From Membranipora membranacea (taxonomy: Eukaryota > Bryozoa > Gymnolaemata > Cheilostomatida > Membraniporidae): DNA of 64,000 nucleotides. The stretch spans positions 17,543,387 through 17,607,386 of the forward strand of contig OU612069.1 of assembly GCA_914767715.1 (NCBI GenBank). The letters are read 5' to 3'. This document shows, piece after piece, positions 1 to 10,733 of this stretch (positions within the stretch are counted from its first letter, which is position 1; every line of letters starts with the position of its first letter). A program made the translations under genes and the position numbers. The notes under the pieces were generated by a model, which worked only from the letters and a program-made list of their open reading frames with translations, ran no database searches and was not told where the DNA came from.

Positions 1-1740
1 TTGCATCCATAATGCGATTATCATAAGGTGACTGTTTACCAAATTTCAGATTAGTAGGTCAGAACTTAATGACACAACGGATGATATGTCGTTCTTTGCA
101 AGTTTATGAGCCGCGCGAAAATAACCACCCCATTCAGTCATCTTGAAATCTACCTCAATCAAGCATTTGCCTGTGAGTGATGAAAGTCAGTCACATGTGA
201 GACCTGACGAAATAACGACTTTTGAGTTTTTCATATTGTGCCGCCTGGTATTGGACTGTAAAATATTGCTTAAGCCGCGCGAAAACAACCACCCCCCAAA
301 GTGTCTTATAAAGATTATCTGTCAAAAAGTCTCAATCATAATGAACCATGATTTGGCAGCCATAATTCGATTGTCATAAGGTGACTGTGTACCAAATTTC
401 AGATTAGTAGGTCAGAAGTTAATGACACAACGGATGATATGTCGTTCTTTGCAAGTTCATGAGCCGCACGAAAACAACCACCGCATTCATTCATCTTGAA
501 ATCTACCTCAATCAAGAATTTGCCTGTGAGTGATGACAGTCAGTCACAAGTGAGAGTGGGAGAAATAACCGCTTTCGAGCTTTTCATATTGTGCGGCCTG
601 GTATTGCCCTGTAAAACATTGCTTAAGCCGCGCAAAAACAACCACCCCCCAAAGTGTCTTATAAAGATTATCTGTCAAAAAGTCTCAATCATAATGGACC
701 ATGATTTGGCAGCCATAATGTGATTGTCTTAAGGTGACTGTGTACCAAATTTCAGATTAGTAGGTCAGAACTTAATGACACAACGGATGATATGTCGTTC
801 TTTGCAAGTTCATGAGCCGCGCGAAAACAACCACCCCATTCATTCATCTTGAAATCTACCTCAATCAGGAATTTGCCTGTGAGTGATGACAGTCAGTCAC
901 AAGTGAGACTGGGAGAATTAACCGCTTTTGAGCTTTTCATATTGTGCGGCCTGATATTGCCCTGTAAAACATTGCTTAAGCCGCGCGAAAACAACCACCC
1001 CCCAAGCTGTCTTATAAAGATTATCTGTCAAAAAGTCTCAAACGAAATGAACCATGATTTTCTAGCAATAATGTGATTGTCATGAAGTGACTGTGTACCT
1101 AATTTTGGATTAAAAGGTTAGAAATTAATGACACAACGGATGATATGTCGTTCTTTGCAAGTTCATGAGCCGCGCGAAAACAACCACCCCATTCAGTCAT
1201 CTTGAAATCTACCTCAATCAAGCATTTGCCTGTGAGTGATGACAGTCAGTCACAAGTGAGACTGGGAGAAAGACCGCTTTCGAGCTTTTCATATTGTGCG
1301 GCCTGATATTGCCCTGTAAAACATTGCTTAAGCCGTGCAAAAACAACCACCCCCCAAAGTGTCTTATAAAGATAATCTGTCAAAAAGTCTCAATCATAAT
1401 TGACCATGATTTGGCAGCCATAATGTGATTGTCATAAGGTGACTGTGTACCAAATTTCAGATTAGTAGGTCAGAACTTAATGACACAACGGATGATATGT
1501 CGTTCTTTGCAAGTTCATGAGCCGCGCGAAAACAACCACCCCATTCATTCATCTTGAAATCTACCTCAATCAAGCATTTGCCTGTGAGTTATGAAAGCCA
1601 GTCACAAGTGAGACCTGGAGAAATAACCACTTTTGAGGTTTTGATATTGTGCCGCCTGGTATTGGACTGTAAAACATTGCTTAAGCCGCGCGAAAACAAC
1701 CACCCCCCAAGCTGTCTTATAAATATTATCTGTCAATCAT
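1..1740 (+). repeat. Satellite array, ~353-bp unit, plus-oriented block
   Basis: Roughly five tandem units of about 353 bp; corresponding points recur at 143, 496, 849, about 1201 and 1554. Each unit contains the motif GCCGCGCGAAAACAACCACC twice, about 160-190 bp apart, so the unit may be an old dimer. Each unit also has a short open frame of about 75 codons with a non-ATG start. These frames drift together with the DNA and one unit (about 1200-1430) is broken by a frameshift, so I read the array as non-coding. The left end lies outside the window. Confidence 0.93.
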
Positions 1741-1840
1741 TCATTGCAGTTGTCCCCCAAAATGAAAGAGGAAACAACTTACAGTATGCTGCCATATGTG
1801 CTGTAATTCAAGGGATCTAACTGTGGAGTGAAAAAATAAC
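1741..1840. other. Unique spacer at the centre of the inverted satellite
   Basis: About 100 bp not shared with the 353-bp unit separates the plus-oriented and minus-oriented blocks. It is not itself palindromic. I see no gene in it. Confidence 0.7.
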
Positions 1841-3905
1841 CATTCTATCTGAAATTTGGTATACATTCACCTCATGACAATCACATTATAACTAGAAAAT
1901 CATGGTTCATTCCGTTTAAGACATTTTCACAGATAATATAAGACAGCTTGGGAGGTGGTTGTATTCGCTCGGCTGAAGCAATAGTTTACAGTGCAATACC
2001 AGGCCGCACAATATGAAAACCTCAAAAGTCATTATTTCTCCAGGTCTCACATGTGACTGACTTTCATCACTCACAGGCAAATGCTTGATTGAGGTAGATT
2101 TCAAGATGACTGAATAGGGTGGTTGTTTTCGCGCGGCTCGTGAACTTGCAAAGAACGACATATCATCCGTTGTGTCATTAAGTTCTGACCTTCTAATCTG
2201 AAATTTGGCACACAGTCACCTTATGACAATCACATTATGGCTGCCAAATCATGGTCAATTATGATTGAGACTTTTTGACAGATTATCTTTATAAGACACT
2301 TTGGGGGGTGGTTGTTTTTGCGCGGCTTAAGCAATGTTTTACAGGGCAATATCAGGCCGCACAATATGAAAAGCTCGAAAGCGGTCTTTCTCCCACTCTC
2401 ACTTGTGACTGACTGTCATCACTCACAGGCAAATGCTTGATTGAGGTAGATTTCAAGATGACTGAATAGGGTGGTTGTTTTCGCGCGGCTCATGAACTTG
2501 CAAAGAGCGACATATCATCCGTTGTGTCATTAATTTCTAACCTTTTAATCCAAAATTAGGTACACAGTCACTTCATGAAAATCACATTATTGCTAGAAAA
2601 TCATGGTTCATTTCGTTTGAGACTTTTTGACAGATAATCTTTATAAGACAGCTTGGGGGGGTGGTTGTTTTCGCGCGGCTTAAGCAGTGTTTTACAGGGC
2701 AATATCAGGCCGCACAATATGAAAAGCTCGAAAGCGGTTATTTCTCCCACTCTCACTTGTGACTGACTGTCATCACTCACAGGCAAATTCCTGATTGAGG
2801 TAGATTTCAAGATGAATGAATGGGGTGGTTGTTTTCGCGCGGCTCATGAACTTGCAAAGAACGACATATCATCCGTTGTGTCATTAAGTTCTGACCTACT
2901 AATCTGAAATTTGGTACACAGTCACCTTATGACAATCACATTATGGCTGCCAAATCATGGTCCATTATGATTGAGACTTTTTGACAGATTATCTTTATAA
3001 GACACTTTGGGGGGTGGTTGTTTTTGCGCGGCTTAAGCAATGTTTTACTGGGCAATACCAGGCCGCACAATATGAAAAGCTCAAAAGCGGTTATTTCTCC
3101 CACTCTCACTTGTGACTGACTGTCATCACTCACAGGCAAATTCCTGATTGAGGTAGATTTCAAGATGAATGAATGGGGTAGTTGTTTTCGCGCGGCTCAT
3201 GAACTTGCAAAGAACGACATAGCATCCGTTGTGTCATTAAGTTCTGACCTACTAATCTGAAATTTGGTACACAGTCACCTTATGACAATCACATTATGGC
3301 TGCCAAATCATGGTCCATTATGATTGAGACCTTTTGACAGATTATCTTTATAAGACACTTTGGGGGGTGGTTGTTTTTGCGCGGCTTAAGCAATGTTTTA
3401 CTGGGCAATACCAGGCCGCACAATATGAAAAGCTCGAAAGCGGTTATTTCTCCCACTCTCACTTGTGACTGACTGTCATCACTCACAGGCAAATTCCTGA
3501 TTGAGGTAGATTTCAAGATGAATGAATGGGGTGGTTGTTTTCGTGCGGCTCATGAACTTGCAAAGAACGACATATCATCCGTTGTGTCATTAACTTCTGA
3601 CCTACTAATCTGAAATTTGGCACACAGTCACCTTATGACAATCGAATTATGGCTGCCAAATCATGGTTCATTATGATTGAGACTTTTTGACAGATAATCT
3701 TTATAAGACACTTTGGGGGGTGGTTGTTTTCGCGCGGCTTAAGCAATATTTTACAGTGCAATACCCATCCTCACAATATGAAAAGCTCAAAAGTAATTAT
3801 TGCTCCCGCTCACACTTGTGACTGACTCCTAGGCAAATGCTTGACGGAGGTAGATTTTATGATGAATGAATGGGGTGGTTGTTTTCGCGCGGCTCATGAA
3901 CCTGC
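1841..3905 (-). repeat. Satellite array, ~353-bp unit, minus-oriented block
   Basis: Nearly six units of the same satellite in reverse orientation; equivalent points fall at about 2104, 2457, 2810, 3163, 3516 and 3869. The units at 2936-3163 and 3289-3516 are nearly identical, which indicates recent homogenisation. The last unit, from about 3750, is more diverged and shortened, as expected at an array edge. With the plus block it forms an inverted repeat with arms of about 1.7-2 kb. Confidence 0.93.
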
Positions 3906-4212
3906 AATGAAAGTATGTGTGTTCTGTGATGTGGCAACTACACATCTATCCACTGTTGGCTTAGTGCACCTTTCTTCGCAAACCAGACATCTCTAAATCA
4001 TAGGAGCTTCAAATAACTAGTGTTTGCGAAAAATAGATCCATAAAGTACCATATGAAAAAGAGGCTTTATACACCCATTCAATGAGATACCACCACCATC
4101 CCCATGGTACAACTTTGGCCATCATAGTGGCAGCCAGTACATCATGGTATGCTCCACTTAGATGATCTGACCCATTTAGAATGGTGATAAACAGCTGGGC
4201 TCTCGATATGGA

Positions 4213-4306
4213 CAGTCACAAATAGGGGGGACAGTTTACAATAGGGGGGGACGGTTTACAATAGGGGGGGACAGTTTACAATAGGGGGGGGACAGTTTAC
4301 AATAGG
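4213..4306 (+). repeat. 20-bp tandem repeat with G runs
   Basis: Four to five copies of a unit reading about GGGGGGACAGTTTACAATA, each with a run of six to eight G. Four regularly spaced G runs make G-quadruplex formation plausible. The G-run lengths vary between copies, consistent with slippage. Confidence 0.9.
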
Positions 4307-4319
4307 CCCGTTTTTATGG

Positions 4320-4436
4320 TAAAGTGTCCCCGGGACAGTTTACAATATTGTAAAGTGTCCCGGGGACACTTTACAATATTGTAAAGTGTCCCGGGGTTGC
4401 TTTCGCGCGGGGGACAGTTTACAATACTACACCGGT
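4320..4436. repeat. Nested palindrome built from the same motif
   Basis: The segment alternates TTTACAATATTGTAAA and GTGTCCCGGGGACAC, so both the AT half and the GC half are self-complementary and the stretch can fold into several alternative hairpins. It ends with a TTTCGCGCGG fragment that resembles part of the satellite at 1-3905. Confidence 0.85.
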
Positions 4437-4598
4437 TTTTTTATTTACTTTATTTGTGAGTCATGCAAGTTTGCCATTAGATGGTAGGGGATACTTGCCC
4501 TTCCGGGGCCCTTCAGTACTATGGGTACCTGTACTCTGATAATAAAATAGTTATTGCGTCCTCTCACATTGAAGAAATGACAATGGTTACCACCACAC

Positions 4599-4697
4599 TA
4601 GTCTAAGTTCTCAGACGGCCCCAAAACGAGTTAGTGGTAGTGGTGGTTAGTTAGTAATACCACTAACTCGCATTGGAGCCGTCTGAGCACTTTGACT
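4599..4697. mobile_element. ~100-bp hairpin MITE, copy 1
   Basis: Terminal inverted repeats begin about TAGTCTAAGTTCTCAGACGG and end with its near complement. Inner arms ACGAGTTAGTGG and CCACTAACTCG continue the hairpin. The sequence is absent from the matching position of the other duplication arm (near 16893), so it inserted after the duplication. A related copy lies at 12147-12256. Confidence 0.8.
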
Positions 4698-5149
4698 ACC
4701 ACTACTTATTTTTCATTTCTTTGTCCTTTTTGTTCTCGAATTTGTCCCTCTATCTACAATCTACAATCAAAGAACCAAACTGCCCTCGTTTTCAGCTTTG
4801 TACCTCATGAGTTTGTTCACCTTTCAACGCCATGCCCCGTTCGGGTTTGTTCTTTATCCTTATCCTTGTCCTGACGGAGTGTGTACCCTATGATGAGTGA
4901 CCAACAAAAATCAAAGCGATCTCCCATCACTGCTGGTTTTTAAATTAAAATAATCAAAATAATCAAAAGAGGAAACAATTGATAGTAACAATTAATTAAT
5001 TAAAAAAATTAAAACTAAGTTGCTCAAATTTATTACCCCATTCATAATGGTTTCAGGTCTAACTTGTGGTTTGTGTGCTCTGGGTTAATAATTAAACTAT
5101 GAGGTACCACTGCTTGGGGATCTTTGCTTGATATTCCACTGACTTAAGC

Positions 5150-5225
5150 TGTGGCTACACACGCCGTGTTTTCCATAGGATTGTTGCACTTTTATCATGG
5201 TCAGTGCCATAGGATAGCTTGGTTA
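5150..5225 (+). repeat. Interspersed repeat fragment, copy 1
   Basis: It starts about GTGGCTACACACGCCGTG and contains TTTTCCATAGGATT. The same sequence occurs on the minus strand near 16395-16465 (the matching place in the other arm) and again at 41162-41228, outside the duplication, so it is an interspersed repeat and not gene sequence. It makes the open frame upstream of exon 3 look longer than it is. Confidence 0.7.
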
Positions 5226-5708
5226 GACTGTGCCAGTTGTCCCAGATGTACTACAAACATGTTCGTTTCATCCATAGTATCTATATGGGATGTAATCTTG
5301 TTTCTTTGTTTCACCACTTTCTTTGCAGCGCTCGTAGAATACAGTGAGCTTGTGCAAACACAGCGTCTTGGCTGGTTAAAAGGTCTCAACGCTTCACAAC
5401 TTTACAAGGAAACTATCAGTAACATTCAAACCAAGCGAATGAGCAATATCATACAAGTAAGTTGTACCAACTCAATTAGCGAATGTATTGGCTCTGATTG
5501 AGAGAACCAATGCCAGTACTATAGGTACTTTCAGTGACCTGACGTTGGCCCTCTTTCCAACCCATTAGCCTTTGGCGACTACTGAGTGAGCGAATCGAAA
5601 ACTTACTGGTTAAATGTGATCATTTCACTCAGGTTATGAAGAATGTATGGTCAAAATATCAGATTATACTATCTACACCATGTTGTCATTGTTATGGAAC
5701 TTCCTTAC

Positions 5709-5913
5709 CACACTGACATCGAGACTAAACTATTATCATGTGTATCTCTGATCGTTAGAGTCAATTTAAACTAATATGTAATCACCTCTAATAAATAAAA
5801 TTTAACTTGGGTCATCAGACCTAATTCCTTGTGATGGTACCCTTGCTAAGTGAATGAGTTCACGCTCTAACGATCAGAGATATAAATGCTTTAGTATATC
5901 ACGTCATCAGTGT
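5709..5913. mobile_element. ~205-bp MITE (TATCTCTGATCG family), copy a
   Basis: Outer inverted repeats start about ACACTGA, and inner arms carry TATCTCTGATCGTTAGAG and its complement. It lies in the intron before sulfotransferase exon 4; its right end is about 14 bases upstream of the exon that starts at 5928. Copies b, c and d lie at 15432-15640, 26764-26953 and 51057-51268. Confidence 0.85.
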
Positions 5914-6352
5914 GCTTCCTTACTTAGATATGCTCAGAGGCGCCACGCACCCATGGATGGTACGTCGGCAAAGCTCAGATTGTACGGTTTAGAGGAGTTA
6001 ACGTAACCTACACCCTAGTACCAAAAACTGGCTCAACAAACCTACTCCGGAAATTCTGTATCCTGATTGGTAAAGATTGTTCTCAACATATAGGCTCCAA
6101 AAACGAACATTCCTTTATGATTTACAGTAAAAGGTAGGTGGTAGCAGATGAATTTGTTCAAATTTTTAAAAAATCAATCATGAAAAAATAAATCAGCCAA
6201 TGTTCAATGAACACATAACAGTAATCATATATTTACGTGCCCTACCGCTACTGGTTGAGCCAACAAGTAAATGCTCTGTTGAGCATGATTAAGTAGGGAA
6301 CAATTTTGACCTTGATAATCATGCTTTGGTCTGTACACGAAGTGTCAGACGC

Positions 6353-6421
6353 CAGTATAAAGGAAATCCTCCCAGTAAACGGTTCTTACGTCTGACTCAA
6401 CCCAGACTCGACTGTGAATAA
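6353..6421 (+). pseudogene. Broken exon 5 of the plus-strand sulfotransferase
   Basis: The first part matches exon 5 of the minus-strand copy (14787-14903), with the shared peptide PPSKRFLRL as NPPSKRFLRL. A lost base before 6419 turns a GAA-TTA context into GAA-TAA. The following sequence (6422-6510) no longer resembles the intact exon and consists of short CTGACTC repeats. The intact exon is 117 bp with a phase-2 intron on both sides. Confidence 0.75.
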
Positions 6422-8859
6422 GCAGTGAAAGAATTCCAAATCAAGTGCTACTCAAGTCTGACTCAACTCTGACTCCAGTTTTTACTCAAGTCTGACTTAA
6501 CTTCTGACTCGTGATGTACAGCCAATCACAGCAGATTCGATTTTAACCAAGCCGCTACAAACCATATTTCATATTTGTTTCATGAATTGCACAGGTATGT
6601 TGATCCTGTCAAACAGCTGGGCATGTACAGCTCCCACAACCTCTCTGCCACTAATCAAGGTCAAGGTCACTTCCTGTTCACTGTTGTCAGGAATCCCTGG
6701 CAAAGACTCGTCAGTACTTACATACAGAAATTTCTCCTCAGCACGCAGTACCAGTTCCAGTGTGCTGTGAAAAACAACTGGCTTGAGTTTGACAAGTAAG
6801 TCTAGTAGTGTAGTAAAAGACTAACCTTCCCTTATTGACTTACAAACATATAGATATATACATGTGTGTGTGTGTCTAATATATTGGGCAAGTGGCAGTG
6901 GACAATTTTGTTCTTACTGTAGGCTTTCTCTGATGTTCATTTATTCATAATCTAGTATGGGCAGACAATGTATGATGAAAAGTTGTCCAATCCTATCCCT
7001 TTTTATCAGTTTAACGAACCAGTTCAGAGTAGTTAGGTTACATGATGGTATTACGAATGCAAGTCATACTAATTGATAAGGATCGATATCGGTTTACTTA
7101 ACCAACTTGACTCAATCACCCACTTAGTTATAAACGGCCATTTTGGCTTCATTTATTTGATAAAGCAATTTTTACAACAGTGTACAGCGAGTCCATATTT
7201 GCTGACCTGTTGTCCTTACCGTAACAATGGGAATGAACTGCAAACTGATAGGCATGCGTTGACTTAAGCCTAACCAGAACTGTTGGATTAATACATGTTG
7301 TGAAATTTGGTTTAAATACTGAACAAAAAAATAAAAATAAGAACTAGGATTACGATTATTTAAAATAAAATATCATTTAAAGTATGTACAAGCTTGCTTA
7401 AAAAACTATCACTCATTCACTCAAAAATCCATGAGTAAAATGGTCCTCGTCTTATACATATATCTCACATCATTTTATAGAATGAAGATCGCCAATCACT
7501 CTCATTGGTCATTTCGCGACTACTTAGAGAAATGTGTGCTGTTTCAGTTCGACAAAGGAGGGATTACACGCATGAACGAACACTGGAGGCCTCAGTTTGT
7601 TTGCTCCGCTGTCTGTGATCTCAACTATAATTATATTGGTGGGTGGTCCTAATTTTTTCGATGAAGTAATATTACTCTGCTAAAATATTAATTGTGCAGT
7701 GAAGAATTGTATCAAGGATATCAATGATAACAGTGTATCACAAAAGGGCCAACCGAGTTGCCACATTGAATGTATTTTTTATGATTTAAATTTCGTGGCG
7801 ACTGCTTTTACTAGTATAAGATTTATTTTCATGGTAAACTAAATATAATAAACTGTAGACTTCCGAGAAATAAAGAAAACATGAATACAGTGAAATATTT
7901 AAATTTACTTATAATTTTGATATGCGTAAGGGTTTCAATTGTTAATATTGGATGCAGCTGAAGGTATTCTTACAAGTGTAGACTTATCTCAATGCTGTTG
8001 TTCACATGGTAGGTATGGCACCTGAAAGTTCCATTCTTTTTTGTTTTAGCAAAACTAGAGAACTTCAGAACTGAGGAATTGGTCATACTAAAGGAGTTCA
8101 ATCAAAGTGCAGACAACAACAAGGTCGATAAAATGGCTTACAAATACAGAAGACCGAATGAAAAATCTAACGCAACTAATAAGTCATACGGACAATATTG
8201 GAGAACTATAGACACTTCGCTCATTAACCGACTGAGGCAGTTGTATTATTTTGACTTTATAATGTTTGGTTATCCAAATGATCCCTTTCTATGAAATTAT
8301 TAGCATCTACAACTCGAACGATTAATCTGCGCATGCCAGGATATATATAAAATGTTATATATATATATTTACATATATATGACAATTATTAATGCAAAAA
8401 TGGTTCGGTACAATTATAGAAGAGTACATATTAGTCTAGAAGAAGACACCTAGCTATAAGTGCTAAAAAAAATGTGTTTATTTTAACAGAATCGGGGCAA
8501 TATAGAATTAAAATTTCTGGATCAGAATTTTATGCTGATTTCAAATATCTACACCTCTCAGTCTGCCGGTTAGAAAGTTATTCAGGGTTGTAGTCCAGAG
8601 TGCACGAAAAGCTATCGTTTAGTTCATTACAACGGAAGTGGGCAACAATTTGGCAGCATTTATAAGTGTAGATAGTGTATGCCAATACTATGTCTCAGTT
8701 CTACACCTTTAAGTTTGTTGGTTAAAGAGAAATTTAATTTTTAAACGAAAAATAGTTGGAGGAGATAGCTCTAATTATTGCTATACAATCCCACTGTTTT
8801 GCCTTAGTATAGCCTGTTGTATAATATCGATATTGAAACCTCACCGTTCAAGCCTTGAT

Positions 8860-8945
8860 ATTATAATATATATACTGTATACATACTGTATACATACTGT
8901 ATATATACTGTATATATACTGTATGTATACTGTATGTATACCTAT
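8860..8945. repeat. Short tandem repeat (TATACTGTA)n
   Basis: Alternating ATACTGTAT and ATACATACTGT units make up an AT-rich, self-complementary low-complexity tract in the spacer of the inverted duplication. Confidence 0.85.
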
Positions 8946-10554
8946 GTACTACATATAATAGTGTTTTGTTTAAAAACCATTACGGTATCCATCCAACCAA
9001 TTTCTATCGGCTTGCTCCACAAAATATAAATTAGATGAGGCTGATTGCCTCTGACTCTGACAACCGTGTTTAACAACGTCCAAAGAAGATTTTGCAGCTC
9101 AACTTAGAATCAGTTTATATAATGTATTCAATGACATTAGCTAATGTCTGAACAGAAGAGCGGACTCAGAATGAGTCGAATGGGAGTACCATGCCGTAAC
9201 TTTGTCTGTATAATATCACCAAGAATGAAAATTAAAGAAAGATTTCATTCTGTATGGTAGGCCTGAATAGCACGTGTCAAAACGAATCTTGTTTTTATTG
9301 GAAAGTGTTTCAATCACATTCAGTCGCCCCCTATTCATATTATAAAAAAATTGTTTCCCTCTTTAATGATGTCTTTTGAATAATAAGCACAGGGTTCTGA
9401 TAGTTCTTGCGGTCTGAGAATTTTAGCCGCTCTGAGTTATTCTGTAAATATTTAGACCAGAGAAGTAGTCTGCTAAACCTGTTAAACTGGTCAACTTATG
9501 GATGATAGTGTTAAGGTCTCATTGCCATGTATATGTGTAGATAGTGTTAGAATTTAGGGGGGGGTGCAAGGGGATGGTGTCCCCCTTCCTACTTTGTCTA
9601 GGGGATGCATCCCCCTTTTATATCATAACCCAGGTTACTGCCAGCTGGTAAGTACATCAATATAGTTTTCCAAAATATGGCTAAAATTGATGCATTTTCA
9701 ATTGTGATCACCACAGGGCTTCGGCGACCGGGACTTCGCCTCGGACCAAGCCGGGGGCCTAGGCGGCCCCCTGGACCCCCGGCCTGGTTGTTATCCCCTA
9801 CCTCATATTTACCTCTTCCAACACTGTGCATAGATATCCCATCCTCAACCGCTGAGGTACTGGGTGGGGAAAAATAGATATCCAGGTGTATTATCTAAAC
9901 TAGAATACATTGTTGGCCTTCATTCTCATTCTCATTCACAAGGAACAGCTGCTGGAGCAGTTGCTACCATCACAAACCTAAGAAATGATCAATACTAGAA
10001 CCTCAGCTATGTATATCAAATTCACGTCTGGGAAATTTCCAGCTGCCAGCACTATTGGATGGTCACCCCCACACAAAAAATGTGTACCCATCTCAAAAGA
10101 TTTTTTCTTATTAAAAGTCACAATGTCAAGTCCTCGGAATCAGGGAGGGGGAGGGTGGCTTGTCAAGACAGGCTAGAAAACATCAATCACAGAATGAAGT
10201 TATATGAGCTCTCAAAATGTAGGGAGTATCTTCTTCCCCAGCCATCCACCATTAGTGATGACAAATGTTGTTGTTGACCAATCAGGTGCCTTTAAAATCT
10301 AGCTGAGATCCATAACTAATAAAAATGTTTGATCTCAGGATCTCAGGATCGTGTGGCTCTGCTGGGCAAAGCCCAGCTGTGTGGGCAGTGGTTTAAGAGG
10401 TCATAGCATATAGACTATATTTCCCTCTATTGAATTGAATTTGGTGGCTGCAGGCTTTGAAACTATTTCTAAGATGCTGTAGAGGATTTTAAGGTGGCGA
10501 TATCCGCCACTGCAACCACGCACATTGCCTATTTATACTGAGAACCCCGACTCT

Positions 10555-10733
10555 CTATAACGAGTACGCCGACTCTATCTTAGTGGGAATTTAACGAGTA
10601 CGCCGACTCTATCTTGCCTGGGAATATACCGAGTACGCCGACTCTATCTGAGGGGGAAGGTAACGATTACGCCTACTCTATCTGGTCTGGGAATAAAGCG
10701 AGTACGCCGACTCTATCTTGTCAGAGAATATAA
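10555..10733 (+). repeat. Minisatellite, five units of 34-35 bp
   Basis: Units start at 10561, 10595, 10630, 10664 and 10699. The core is CGAGTACGCCGACTCTATCT, followed by a variable G-rich linker and GGAATATAA. The fourth unit differs in the core (CGATTACGCCTACTC). Confidence 0.93.

Larger units (their letters stand above)
5329..8294 (+). pseudogene. Carbohydrate sulfotransferase, 5'-truncated copy with a broken exon 5
   Basis: Exons by homology to the minus-strand copy are 5329-5456, 5928-6133, about 6353-6421 (broken), 6595-6795, 7481-7638 and 8050-8294. Family marks of Golgi Sulfotransfer_2 (HNK-1/chondroitin 4-O type) enzymes are clear. The 5'-phosphosulfate loop is LVPKTGSTNLLRKF in the second of these exons, the 3'-phosphate motif is FTVVRNPWQRLVSTY in the fourth, and NEHWRPQF lies in the fifth. 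The donor and acceptor sites of five exons are intact. Two lesions stand out. The two N-terminal exons carrying the membrane anchor lie outside the duplicated block and I cannot find them here. Exon 5 meets a TAA at 6419-6421 and then diverges into CTCAAGTCTGACTC-like repeats. Skipping exon 5 would keep the frame, so a soluble or alternatively started product cannot be excluded. Confidence 0.8.
4540..8750 (+). repeat. Left arm of a large inverted duplication
   Basis: The region matches the reverse complement of about 11390-16940 in several collinear blocks. These are the outer flank (4540-4760 against 16780-16940), all sulfotransferase exons from exon 3 on with equal or near-equal lengths, one MITE at the same intronic position, the 3' flank (8294-8340), and a distal block (8420-8720 against about 11400-11630). 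Intron lengths and simple repeats differ between the arms, so the duplication is not brand new. Confidence 0.85.

Noticed and set aside
143-3516. Eight similar ~75-residue open frames in the satellite, which look like a protein family
   Set aside because: They follow the 353-bp period exactly, start at TTG codons, drift with the DNA and are broken in some units. Repeat identity, not protein constraint, explains them.
1-3905. Possible CRISPR-like or viral array
   Set aside because: The units are long, adjoin without spacers and are in a eukaryotic context; no associated gene is present.
9598-9877. Gly/Pro/Arg-rich open frames on both strands
   Set aside because: They come from a GC-rich low-complexity tract that is open in several frames.
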